Origin: CAXRDE01 sp964229355
GTDB taxonomy: Bacteria; Cyanobacteriota; Sericytochromatia; UBA7694
DNA length: 64,000 bases
Direction of reading: 5' to 3'
Assembly (NCBI GenBank): GCA_964229355.1
Contig: CAXRDE010000025.1
Location: 310,001-374,000, forward strand
Part shown: positions 42,875 to 50,714 of the stretch, piece after piece
Layout of the letters: each line of letters starts with the position of its first letter
How positions within the stretch are numbered: the first letter of the stretch is position 1
Position numbers and translations under genes: made by a program
The notes under the pieces: generated by a model
Seen by the model: only the letters and a program-made list of their open reading frames with translations
Told to the model about the DNA's origin: nothing
The model's database searches: none

Positions 42875-44591
42875 GACGCATCAATTGCATCATTTGCTCC
42901 GGGTCATCAGACAACGCCAGGGCGTCAGAGCCGCTGATCACGCAGTTATCGTAGAAGTCAAAAAGTGACATATTCCCGGACTGCATGCCATCGTAAGGCG
43001 AGGTTTCAATAACCTTGTACAGCTCATTGATCTCATTGCGGCGAATATAGTCCCGCGAGTTCTCGCCCCGCGCGTTGGGGGTAATTAAGAGAATTTCAAT
43101 GGAACACACCCGACCAGGACGGTCCCAACGCTTGAGCAGACGCTGAGAGATCGAGGCTCGAATGGTCTCTGACAGCTGCAAACGCACCTGTTCTTGTTCA
43201 TGGGGCGGGAAGGTGTTAATCAAACGGTTAATGGTTTGCACCGAGTCGTTGGTGTGCAGGGTACTCAACACCAGGTGACCAGTTTCTGCGGCTTTTAAGC
43301 CCGCAATAATGGTATCCTGGTCCCGCATTTCCCCGATCAAAATAATATCGGGTTTTTCCCGCAGGGCGGCCCGCATGCCCATGGGAAAGCTCAGGGAATC
43401 AATTTCTACAGCCCGTTGCGTAAAGACACAGTTTTTATTGGTATAAACGTATTCCACCGGGTTTTCTAAGGTCAGCACGTGGGATTTGCGGTTTTGGTTG
43501 GCAAACTCAATAATCGAGGCCAGCGTGGTGGTTTTACCGGAACCGGTCTGACCTGTTACCAACACAAGTCCCAGACGCTCAAACACCAGTTTTTTCAAAA
43601 TCTGAGGAATAATCAGCACGTGGGTGGGCAGCGGATCGTTGGGAATTAATCGCAGCACCATGCCAATGGCGCCCTGGGCCCAGTAGCAATTACACCGAAA
43701 ACGCGCCACCCCGGGCACCGCAAAGGAGGTATCCATTTCGCGGGTTTCTTCGAACTGCAGAATCTGCTCTTCGGTCAGGGTGCGGTAGGCGTAGTGCTGG
43801 GTGTCTTCGGGTTCCATAAAAAATTCAAATTCAGGGTGGGGCACAATATCCCCACGCAACACCCCAATCGGACGACAGCTCGGTTTAATGTGGATATCGT
43901 CGGCGCCCCATTCCACCATTTTTTTAAGAATGGTAAACAAGGAGGGAATATTGCGTTCTTTTTCGTAGTCGTCGTTTTCAAAACCGCTGAGGTCCAATTC
44001 TTTTTCTTCAGCAGTCATGGCGGCAAAGCGCTCGTTCACAATCTTTTCAATGGGGGCTTGAATCGCAGTCAATTCTTCATAGACCTCTGGAGGCATATCC
44101 AGATCGCTCACCACCTTTAGAAAATTGCCCACTTCAAAGTAAATTTCGGTTTCGCCCATGGGACTGTCCCCGAGGTTGCGCATGATTTCTAAAAAGCCCG
44201 GCACCTGGTGGTGGATAATATTGTGTACCACCTCCATGGGAATGACGATGTTTTTATTGCGAATGGGGTTTACGACTTCAAGGTAGACGCCTTCGATGAT
44301 GCGGTCATCACCGGGGTAGGTACACTTGGTTTTGGTATTGCGGAAATGGTGAATGGCGTAAGCTCTTTTTTCTTTTTTAAAATCCTCTACCACTTCTTGC
44401 ACAATGCGATCATGAATTTGCCGCAGCTCTAAATTATCAAAGACGCTGCGCACAGCAGGCAGATAACGTTCCATAACGTTGTTGCGTAAAATCGATTTAT
44501 CGATCAACATTTGCAAGTACTTGGCGGTAGCCTCCATTTTATGGGGCTTCAACATGGTGGTGTTTTCTTCTGCTACAGCTGCTTCGCTCAC
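42849..44591 (-). CDS. PilT/GspE-family ATPase with long N-terminal extension
   Basis: A 580-aa ATPase of the type IV pilus retraction/secretion group, starting with GTG at 44591 behind the strong RBS AGAGGAG. The core has the Walker A GQTGSGKTTT near 349, the Asp-box region IILIGEMRDQDT near 415, the His-box region TGHLVLSTLHTNDSVQ near 443, and a C-terminal helical part (RASISQRLLKR). PilT proteins are about 345-370 aa. The extra 200 residues at the N-terminus (with a C2-like KMVEWGADDIHIKP just before the core) set it apart. It most resembles PilT/PilU-type twitching or export motors. Its 3' end overlaps BatD by 26 nt. Confidence 0.87.
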   Translation of the reverse strand: MSEAAVAEENTTMLKPHKMEATAKYLQMLIDKSILRNNVMERYLPAVRSVFDNLELRQIHDRIVQEVVEDFKKEKRAYAIHHFRNTKTKCTYPGDDRIIEGVYLEVVNPIRNKNIVIPMEVVHNIIHHQVPGFLEIMRNLGDSPMGETEIYFEVGNFLKVVSDLDMPPEVYEELTAIQAPIEKIVNERFAAMTAEEKELDLSGFENDDYEKERNIPSLFTILKKMVEWGADDIHIKPSCRPIGVLRGDIVPHPEFEFFMEPEDTQHYAYRTLTEEQILQFEETREMDTSFAVPGVARFRCNCYWAQGAIGMVLRLIPNDPLPTHVLIIPQILKKLVFERLGLVLVTGQTGSGKTTTLASIIEFANQNRKSHVLTLENPVEYVYTNKNCVFTQRAVEIDSLSFPMGMRAALREKPDIILIGEMRDQDTIIAGLKAAETGHLVLSTLHTNDSVQTINRLINTFPPHEQEQVRLQLSETIRASISQRLLKRWDRPGRVCSIEILLITPNARGENSRDYIRRNEINELYKVIETSPYDGMQSGNMSLFDFYDNCVISGSDALALSDDPEQMMQLMRRVAGKGLE

Positions 44592-44663
44592 AGGAAATCT
44601 CCTCTAATTTTGATGCCCATGTATTGTAGCAAAGTTATGCTAAAAAGTTATTCCTGTGACGCC

Positions 44664-44693
44664 TTGACAGCAAGCCTCATCAAAAACTTTACT
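44664..44693 (+). promoter_or_regulatory. Promoter of the SRPBCC gene
   Basis: TTGACA (44664-44669) is a perfect -35 and TTTACT (44688-44693) a four-of-six -10 with an 18-bp spacer. Transcription would start near 44700. GGAG at 44714-44717 is 7 nt before the ATG at 44725. Confidence 0.55.
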
Positions 44694-44724
44694 AGAGTAA
44701 ATACAATATATTTGGAGATCCTTT

Positions 44725-45291
44725 ATGAAACGCCTTTTTGCTCTAACCCTGTGCTCCCTCTTGACCTACGGCCTCCACCATACCCCCGCAATGGCCGCCA
44801 AGTCCATGGCCGCCCTTGAAAAAGGAGAGTTGGACATCGCCCTGATTGACGCATCCCAGGACTATATTCAGGCCAAAGGCATTTTTGATGCTCCCCCCGA
44901 AAAAGTCTGGGCTGCACTCACCAACTTTGGCGCTTACCCAAAGTATTACGAAAGTGTGGTGCAATCCCAGGTGCGTGAAAAAAAAGGCAATCAGGCCAAA
45001 GTGTACGTCAAATTCAAGTTTCCTTTCCCGGTGGGCGAAATCTGGGTCTTGAACCAGTACACCTTAGACAATGCCAACCGTAAATTGAGTTGGAAAATGT
45101 TAGAAGGCAACCTCAAAAACAGTGACGGCAGCGGTTCCTGGAGTTTAAGCCCTTACAAAGGGGGCCGCACCCTGGCCACCTACCGTCTCAACGTGGATGG
45201 CAGCGGTGCCAGCAACTGGCTGCAAAAGCAAGCGGTCTTTCGCACCACACCGGCGGTGTTTAAACACTTAAACCAACAAATTGGACGTTAA
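44725..45291 (+). CDS. Secreted SRPBCC/START-like domain protein
   Basis: The 188-aa protein has a signal peptide (MKRLFALTLCSLLTYGLHHTPAMA) and a body of the helix-grip (polyketide cyclase/START) type: IQAKGIFDAPPEKVWAALTNFGAYPKYYESVV, the RKLSWKMLEG strand and a C-terminal helix (VFKHLNQQIG). Members bind hydrophobic ligands in a deep pocket. Export to the envelope suggests lipid or pigment handling. A good promoter and RBS lie upstream. It converges with the P13-like gene by 4 nt. Confidence 0.82.
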   Translation: MKRLFALTLCSLLTYGLHHTPAMAAKSMAALEKGELDIALIDASQDYIQAKGIFDAPPEKVWAALTNFGAYPKYYESVVQSQVREKKGNQAKVYVKFKFPFPVGEIWVLNQYTLDNANRKLSWKMLEGNLKNSDGSGSWSLSPYKGGRTLATYRLNVDGSGASNWLQKQAVFRTTPAVFKHLNQQIGR

Positions 45292-45779
45292 AATTCCCAC
45301 TGGTAATTCACCAGCGCCAGCGTAGAAGGCCCCGGCTCAAGGTTTGTAAAGCCCAGCTGGGCATCGGCTTTGCCCTTCTCATAGGCGGCATAGTGAATCC
45401 AGGGGACGGTAACGCCCACCAAACGCCCCAACAACAACCCCGCACCACCATACCCAACCAAAAAAGCTGCTGACCACCCGCCGTTCTGGGTGGTCTGGGG
45501 CAAAAAGGTAAAGGGCGCCAGAATGCTTAACAGGCTCACCGCATCAATGGCGGCCACTACGGTGCCGCCCACTTGATCGCCCTGATGAAAAGAGCCAACC
45601 CCCAGGGGAATCAGATTGAGCCCTGTGGCGACCCAGGGATCCTTTTTTAAATCCAAACAGGCCGTTGTATTACAAGGAGCTGGCTTTGTTTCAAAAGCCA
45701 GCGTGGGATGCGTCATCGCCGTCATCACACACCCTGAAAATGCGACCGCCAAATATTTTTTCCACACGCTATTTTTCAT
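45288..45779 (-). CDS. P13-like membrane protein
   Basis: The 163-aa protein has a signal sequence and the region LNLIPLGVGSFHQGDQVGGTVVAAIDAVSLLSIL. That resembles the P13 family (integral outer-membrane channel proteins, LPFGIGSFVQGDTxGG type), with further hydrophobic segments (AAFLVGYGGAGLLLGRLVGVTVPWI). P13-type proteins of spirochaetes form channels; here the function is inferred from the motif alone. It ends ALVNYQWEF, which could be a terminal beta strand with aromatic end. It converges on the SRPBCC gene. Confidence 0.5.
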   Translation of the reverse strand: MKNSVWKKYLAVAFSGCVMTAMTHPTLAFETKPAPCNTTACLDLKKDPWVATGLNLIPLGVGSFHQGDQVGGTVVAAIDAVSLLSILAPFTFLPQTTQNGGWSAAFLVGYGGAGLLLGRLVGVTVPWIHYAAYEKGKADAQLGFTNLEPGPSTLALVNYQWEF

Positions 45780-45919
45780 TCTTTTTTAAACCTCAATGTT
45801 TTACCTTTAAGTCTTACTTTAACAAGGGCAGTACCTCGTACATTGGCTAGCTTACCCGATGGCGACACAGCACTGTTGCACCCTAAAAAAGCACAGTACA
45901 ACACCGCAAAAAGGCCGTG

Positions 45920-45932
45920 TATAATAGCATTA
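45920..45932 (+). promoter_or_regulatory. -10 element placed for a leaderless transcript
   Basis: TATAAT (45920-45925, perfect) lies only 6 nt before the ATG at 45932, so transcription would begin at or within a base or two of the start codon. No Shine-Dalgarno is present. No good -35 is seen at the usual distance. Confidence 0.45.
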
Positions 45933-47959
45933 TGCATAAATTATTGACGCTTTCTCTCTCTTTTTCACTGGTATGGGGCGGCCACTTTGGGGCCAAAGCC
46001 CAGCTGCCCCCCCTTCTTGCCGAGCAGGACGTTCAGGCCCTGTGTGGCGACGGCATTTACCGCTATAATCTGGTAAACCAAAACCTCAATGAGGTGTTTG
46101 AAAACGACGAACATTTGCCCCTGAGACGCCTGGTGACGGCCCAATCCACCCACATCCCCGCCGGTGAGCAGCGTCGTTTTTTGCAAATGGCCCCGCTGAT
46201 CTTCAATCACCAGCACTTAGAAATTACCCCCCAACAGCCCTTTTCGCATCCCATTACCGTCACCGTGTGCGCCCACGGCCCCACAGGGCAAGCTCAGGTG
46301 CTGGACCATTTTCAGCTGCAAGCCCCGCAGGCAGAAACCTCCACCCGCAAATACCAAAACCTGAGGGATAAACGTCTTTTTTTACGTCTTCACAATCCCA
46401 AAGGCCAACCCACCGTAGGTCTGGATTTAGACTGGCAAAACGACCCTCTGGAATCCGGCCCTGAAGGCCAGGTGTGGCAACCGGATACCGCCCTTGCTCC
46501 CGGCCTGCCGAAAGCCATTCCTGGCTTTGCAGATATTCACGTGCATCAGGCCAGCAGCCTGGCCTTTGCCGGGGGATGGTACTGGGGATCTCACCGCGAA
46601 GGCCCCTGGGAACAACGGCTGCCCAATTGCGATGGCCATAACCATGCCACCCTCAATCAAAGTGGTTTGAAAACCGGCGTGGCCTTACTGGATCCTCACC
46701 CGCCCCAGCAATATGGCAAAACCGCCCAGTGGCCCCATTGGAAAGATATTAAACACGAGCAAGTCAGCGCCAAAGATCTCAAAATCGCCCACGAAAATGG
46801 GCTGGGTTTGATGATGGCTTCACTGGTGAATAACCAATGGCTGGCGGGCGCCATGGTGGCGGCGGGTTTAAATCAGGATGGCGTACCCGCCAACGATATG
46901 GACTCGGTCAAACTGCAGTTGCACTCCCTCTGGGCCATGCACAACAACACCGACTGGTATCGCATTGTGCGCGACCCCTGGGAAGCCCGTCGTGTGAGTG
47001 CCCAGGGTAAGCTGCCTGTGGTGCTGGCCATTGAAGCAGATCACCTGTTTCCCCAGGGAGATGGCCCCTGGAAACAGCAGTTGCACGACTTTTACGCCAT
47101 GGGCGTCCGCTCGATTCAATTGGCCCACCAGGTCAATACCCACTTTAGCGGCGCCGCTTTTCACCGGGATATTTTCAAGCCCTTTGGCCGCGTTAAAGCC
47201 CTCTTCAAACCCGAAATCAGCTTTATGACCGGCGATGGTTATCATAACCCGGTAGGTCTGAGCCCCCTGGGTTATGAACTGCTTGAAGAAATGATTCGCC
47301 TCAATATGCTGATTGACATCTCGCACCTGTCCATCGTGGCACAACGGGATATCTACGCTTACGTAACAGAGAAACACAATGGCTATCCGCTATATAACTC
47401 CCATACCCGTTATGGTCCCCTGTTGACCCCCGAAGGCGCAAAAGAGCTCAAAGAATTTGTCACCACTCCCGAAACCGCAGTGTTTATTCGTCGCACCGGC
47501 GGCATGGTGGGCTTACGCACCGGTGAAAACCCCATGAAAGATTTTCAGCCTACAAGCGGCAAATCTCAAGGCAGCGTGTTGAACAATTGCGACGGTACCA
47601 GTCGTTCCCTGGCACAAATGTATCAGGCCTTTGAAGCCCACGAGCTTTCGATTGCCCTGGCCTCAGATTTTAACGGCTTTATTAGCCAGGCTGGCCCGCG
47701 CTATGGGGACGAGGCCTGTCCCAATGCGCCGCTGGCAGAGCGACGGGAGCAAATCCTGGCCCAGGGCGCTCCGCCACAGGGATCCGCCCAATTACAGGCC
47801 TTTAACACCCAGGGCATCGCTCATATGGGGTTATTGCCCGCCCTGATTGAAGACTGGCAACACCTGGGCCTCGACACCCACAATGTGGACCACTCCGCAG
47901 AAACCTTCTTAAAGATGTGGGAGCGCGCCTATAATACAGAAAGGAAGTTATTGCCATGA
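45932..47959 (+). CDS. Membrane dipeptidase-like (peptidase M19) exported protein
   Basis: The start at 45932 (MHKLLTLSLSFSLVWGGHFGAKA) gives 675 aa with a signal peptide. After a unique N-terminal part of about 170 residues comes the metal-binding core of renal-dipeptidase/amidohydrolase type: PGFADIHVHQ (first HxH), MIRLNMLIDISHLS (family signature DISH) and HTRYG, then IALASDFNGF near the end. M19 enzymes cleave dipeptides or lactam-type bonds with two zinc ions. This one is longer than usual (about 350-450), so the substrate may differ. The 117-aa gene downstream overlaps by 4 nt. Confidence 0.72.
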   Translation: MHKLLTLSLSFSLVWGGHFGAKAQLPPLLAEQDVQALCGDGIYRYNLVNQNLNEVFENDEHLPLRRLVTAQSTHIPAGEQRRFLQMAPLIFNHQHLEITPQQPFSHPITVTVCAHGPTGQAQVLDHFQLQAPQAETSTRKYQNLRDKRLFLRLHNPKGQPTVGLDLDWQNDPLESGPEGQVWQPDTALAPGLPKAIPGFADIHVHQASSLAFAGGWYWGSHREGPWEQRLPNCDGHNHATLNQSGLKTGVALLDPHPPQQYGKTAQWPHWKDIKHEQVSAKDLKIAHENGLGLMMASLVNNQWLAGAMVAAGLNQDGVPANDMDSVKLQLHSLWAMHNNTDWYRIVRDPWEARRVSAQGKLPVVLAIEADHLFPQGDGPWKQQLHDFYAMGVRSIQLAHQVNTHFSGAAFHRDIFKPFGRVKALFKPEISFMTGDGYHNPVGLSPLGYELLEEMIRLNMLIDISHLSIVAQRDIYAYVTEKHNGYPLYNSHTRYGPLLTPEGAKELKEFVTTPETAVFIRRTGGMVGLRTGENPMKDFQPTSGKSQGSVLNNCDGTSRSLAQMYQAFEAHELSIALASDFNGFISQAGPRYGDEACPNAPLAERREQILAQGAPPQGSAQLQAFNTQGIAHMGLLPALIEDWQHLGLDTHNVDHSAETFLKMWERAYNTERKLLP

Positions 47960-48309
47960 TGATCGCCGCTCGAAATCCTAAGGCCGTGGCCATTGCCATG
48001 CTGGTATTTATTGGCCCCATGCTGGGTTGGATCAGCTATGAAATGCGCAACCCCCGAGAAGTGTTGAGCAAACAGGACACGGAAGCCCTGGTAACCCAAA
48101 TTCGGGCCAGTGAAAAGCGCTACGAGGGCCAACCCGCTTACGACGTCACCTTTACCCTGAACAACGGTGAGCAAACCACGCTGGTCCTCCACAAGCCCAT
48201 TCCCAAAGTCGATGAAAAAGTCCCCTTAATCCGCCAACGGGTTCGCCACAAAGGCAAAGAAACGCTAGAGTATCTTTTTGAGCGGGGCAAGTGGCGAAAC
48301 GGCGGTTAA
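47956..48309 (+). CDS. Small membrane-anchored protein coupled to the M19-like gene
   Basis: The 117-aa protein has one N-terminal membrane helix (about 10-28) and a beta-rich outer part (YDVTFTLNNGEQTTLVLHKPIPKVDEKVPLIRQRV...KETLEYLFERGKWRNGG) resembling DUF3592-like small domains, but not clearly. Its start overlaps the M19-like stop by 4 nt, so both are probably made together. Function unknown. Confidence 0.65.
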   Translation: MMIAARNPKAVAIAMLVFIGPMLGWISYEMRNPREVLSKQDTEALVTQIRASEKRYEGQPAYDVTFTLNNGEQTTLVLHKPIPKVDEKVPLIRQRVRHKGKETLEYLFERGKWRNGG

Positions 48310-48325
48310 AACCGGGCGCTGAGAC

Positions 48326-48355
48326 AAAAAAAAGCAGAGGTAAAATACCTCTGCT
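48326..48355 (-). terminator. Rho-independent terminator of the PHA operon
   Basis: AGCAGAGGTA (48333-48342) and TACCTCTGCT (48346-48355) form a perfect 10-bp stem with an AAA (plus-strand) loop. On the minus strand it is followed by a run of T (48332-48326), so it terminates the synthase transcript about 44 nt after the phaC stop. Confidence 0.85.
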
Positions 48356-48398
48356 GTATCCTTCAAAGAACAAGTCTACGTGGCCATGTGCCCATAAA

Positions 48399-49454
48399 CT
48401 ATCGTGTAAAAACTTCTGCCCGCTTATCTAACCAGGAGTCCACAGACTCTACCAGTTGAGGGAACACTTTGCCACTGGCAATAATGCCCACGTGGCCGCC
48501 GGGCAAGGTCAAGGAAGTCTTGTCCTTTGCGCCCGCCATGTCATGCAAGGGTTGTGCTGACTCAGGCGGTACAATATGGTCGGTCTCTGCCAAAATGCTC
48601 AGCACCGGGCAGGTAATCTTACTCAGGCTGGCGTGGTGAGCGCCAATCCAGAGTTCATCATGGTACAAACGGTTTTCCTGGTAAAGCCATTGAATATACT
48701 CGGCCCAGGTATTGCCGGGAAAGGGAATATTGTCGTTCACCCAGTTTTCGACGGTGAAGAAGCCCTCTAAAAAGGCGGCGTTGTCCTGTTTGTTCCAGGC
48801 GGTGCGCCACTTCTTCAAAAATTGCGCCGGTTTGAGTGACACAAAGCCATTTTGAATCAGCTCCGGAGGCACATTGCCCATGGCCGCCACCAGACCCTGA
48901 GGGTCCAGGTATTGTTTCTCGGTCCACAGCGCCATGACACCGGCTTTGCTAAAGTCCACAGGAGCAGTCATGGCAATCAAACCCGCCACCCGCTCAGGAA
49001 AGCAACTGGTGTAAATCATGCTGAGAATGCCGCCCAGGCAATAGCCAAAGAGCACGGGGGCCTGTCCTTTGTGCAAGCGGGTAATTTTGCGCACCATGCG
49101 GTGAATGGGGCCTTCAATCACTTCGGCAAAGCTTTGCCAGCGGTCTTCGGCACCTGGGGTGCCCCAGTCCACCAGATAAACTTCATAGCCTTTTTCGCTG
49201 AGGGCACGGCAGAGACTGTTGGTCTCGTTCAGGTCGAGAATATAGTGGCGGTTAATCAGGGCTGGAATCAAGAGTAACGGCACTTTGGTACTGGTTTCAG
49301 GGGTGTTGGTTTTCCAGAGGGTCAACTTGTTTTCGGTATACACCGCATGCATAGGGGTCACCGGCTTGCGCTGGTAGCGCTGCTGGGCTGCATATAAAGG
49401 GGTGGCCCACTCCAGGGGCTCAAGCACGTCGGCTTTGGCTAAGACTTCAGGCAT
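48399..49454 (-). CDS. phaC: Poly(3-hydroxyalkanoate) synthase catalytic subunit (class III/IV type)
   Basis: The 351-aa enzyme polymerises 3-hydroxyacyl-CoA into storage polyester at the granule surface. The lipase-like box is G137-Y-C139-L-G141, with Cys as the nucleophile, as in class III/IV PhaC (about 355-362 aa), not the longer class I/II enzymes. The catalytic Asp is in AETDHIVPPESAQ near 290 and the His in LPGGHVGIIASG near 318. The start overlaps the small subunit gene by 8 nt. A reductase gene stands at the head of the operon, and a perfect terminator follows. Confidence 0.92.
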   Translation of the reverse strand: MPEVLAKADVLEPLEWATPLYAAQQRYQRKPVTPMHAVYTENKLTLWKTNTPETSTKVPLLLIPALINRHYILDLNETNSLCRALSEKGYEVYLVDWGTPGAEDRWQSFAEVIEGPIHRMVRKITRLHKGQAPVLFGYCLGGILSMIYTSCFPERVAGLIAMTAPVDFSKAGVMALWTEKQYLDPQGLVAAMGNVPPELIQNGFVSLKPAQFLKKWRTAWNKQDNAAFLEGFFTVENWVNDNIPFPGNTWAEYIQWLYQENRLYHDELWIGAHHASLSKITCPVLSILAETDHIVPPESAQPLHDMAGAKDKTSLTLPGGHVGIIASGKVFPQLVESVDSWLDKRAEVFTR

Positions 49455-49833
49455 TGCTGGACTCCTTTTTCTGGCCCTTGCCAGAGGCTACGGTTTTTTC
49501 GGTTTTATCGGACTGCGCTTGCAACAGACTTTTGATTTCTGCCAGTTCGGCTTCAATATCGCTCAGGCGAGCGTTCATTTCTTCTTGTTCAAAACGCCAC
49601 TCGCTGGTGAGGGTATTTAACAGATGCATCATGCGCTGCTGCATTTGTTGATTGGGCAATTGCAGCAAGGACCAGAGCTCTTCGAGCTGCTTGTTCCACT
49701 GTTGGCGCAAGGCAAACAGATTCTTTAGATTGGTGCCCATCATACTCAGATAAAAGGGGTTGGCCCAGAGGCGATCAAAATAGTTGGCAATGAGCTGATC
49801 GAACTGGTCTTCGCGGGTTACAGTTTTCTTCAT
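49447..49833 (-). CDS. Short PhaE/PhaR-like PHA synthase subunit
   Basis: The 128-aa protein lies between the reductase and phaC. It is helical, with a hydrophobic FYLSMMGTNLKNLFALRQQWNKQLEELWSLLQLPNQQ region and a coiled coil (MNARLSDIEAELAEIKSLLQ) followed by a lysine/serine tail, as in the C-terminal part of PhaE and in PhaR. Class III PhaE is about 350 aa and class IV PhaR about 200 aa, so this is much shorter. It would pair with PhaC and be required for activity. The assignment rests on context and coiled-coil pattern. The RBS is probably the AAAGGA about 11 nt upstream. Confidence 0.72.
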   Translation of the reverse strand: MKKTVTREDQFDQLIANYFDRLWANPFYLSMMGTNLKNLFALRQQWNKQLEELWSLLQLPNQQMQQRMMHLLNTLTSEWRFEQEEMNARLSDIEAELAEIKSLLQAQSDKTEKTVASGKGQKKESSNA

Positions 49834-49869
49834 GGTGTTTTCCTTTAGGCAATTGAGGGTTGAGGGAGG

Positions 49870-50613
49870 TTAAAATCCGGTGGTCAAGCCGCCGTCCACA
49901 TACAGCACCTGGCCGGTAATAAAGGCGGCCTGATCGCTGGCCAAAAAGGCATAGGTCGCGGCAATTTCTTCGGGCTTTGCCAGGCGGCGCAAAGGCACCT
50001 TGGCCACAATTTTATCCATGACCTCTGCAGGAATGGTACGTAACATTTCAGTATCTGTAAAGCCAGGTCCTACGGCATTCACCCGAATCTGATAACGGGC
50101 AAACTCTAAAGCCCAGGTTTTGGTCATGGCAATCAAACCGCTTTTGCTGGCCGCATAGTTGGCCTGGCCCACGTTCCCCAGGGCCGATACCGAAGAGGCA
50201 TTTAAAATCACGCCGTGGTTCTGGGCTTTCATGTAAGGAAACACCGCCTGGGTGCAAATCATGGGGCCTTTCAGGTTCACCGCAATCACTGCATCAAAGT
50301 CTTCTGCTGACATTTTTGCGGTCAGCGCATCACGGGTAATGCCCGCGTTATTCACGAGTACATCAACCCGTCCCCAGGTATCGTGCAGGGTTTTAACGGC
50401 CTGAGCAACGGCTTCAGCGTCGGTAATGTCCACCACAGCAAAAAGGGTGTTTTGTCCTGTGGTGTTGAGTTCTTCACTGAGTTGTTGTAGACCTTCCTTG
50501 TCGCGGTCCACCAACATCACTTTGGCACCTTGCTCCACAAAGTGGCGAGCGCAGGTGGCGCCGATGCCGCGGGCGGCGCCGGTTAAAAATACAGTTTTAT
50601 CTTTGAGCATCAT
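49870..50613 (-). CDS. Acetoacetyl-CoA reductase / 3-oxoacyl-ACP reductase (PhaB/FabG type)
   Basis: GAGGTG, 7 nt before the ATG at 50613, fixes the start and gives a 247-aa SDR. TGAARGIGA binds NADP(H), followed by DITDAEAVAQ, NNAGITRD, the catalytic Ser in NASSVSALG and Y-x3-K in YAASK, with the VGPGFTDTEM loop. This is the head of the operon, 36 nt before the PhaE/PhaR-like gene. It would reduce acetoacetyl-CoA to 3-hydroxybutyryl-CoA for the synthase. FabG function in fatty-acid synthesis cannot be excluded by sequence alone, but the context favours PHA. Confidence 0.88.
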   Translation of the reverse strand: MMLKDKTVFLTGAARGIGATCARHFVEQGAKVMLVDRDKEGLQQLSEELNTTGQNTLFAVVDITDAEAVAQAVKTLHDTWGRVDVLVNNAGITRDALTAKMSAEDFDAVIAVNLKGPMICTQAVFPYMKAQNHGVILNASSVSALGNVGQANYAASKSGLIAMTKTWALEFARYQIRVNAVGPGFTDTEMLRTIPAEVMDKIVAKVPLRRLAKPEEIAATYAFLASDQAAFITGQVLYVDGGLTTGF

Positions 50614-50656
50614 TGCTGAGCACCTCATCTATTCGTTATGCTTAGTGTAAAGAAAG

Positions 50657-50675
50657 CAACTTACAAACAACTTAC
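50657..50675. promoter_or_regulatory. Two direct CAACTTAC repeats in the divergent PHA/GT2 promoter region
   Basis: CAACTTAC at 50657-50664 is repeated exactly at 50668-50675, an 11-bp period (one helical turn), in the gap between the PHA reductase and the divergent glycosyltransferase. That spacing suits a dimeric or cooperative regulator. A CCTTCGCGAAGG palindrome lies at 50687-50698. Sequence function not proven. Confidence 0.4.
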
Positions 50676-50714
50676 ACACATCATCACCTTCGCGAAGGAT
50701 ACCGAATTGACCTT

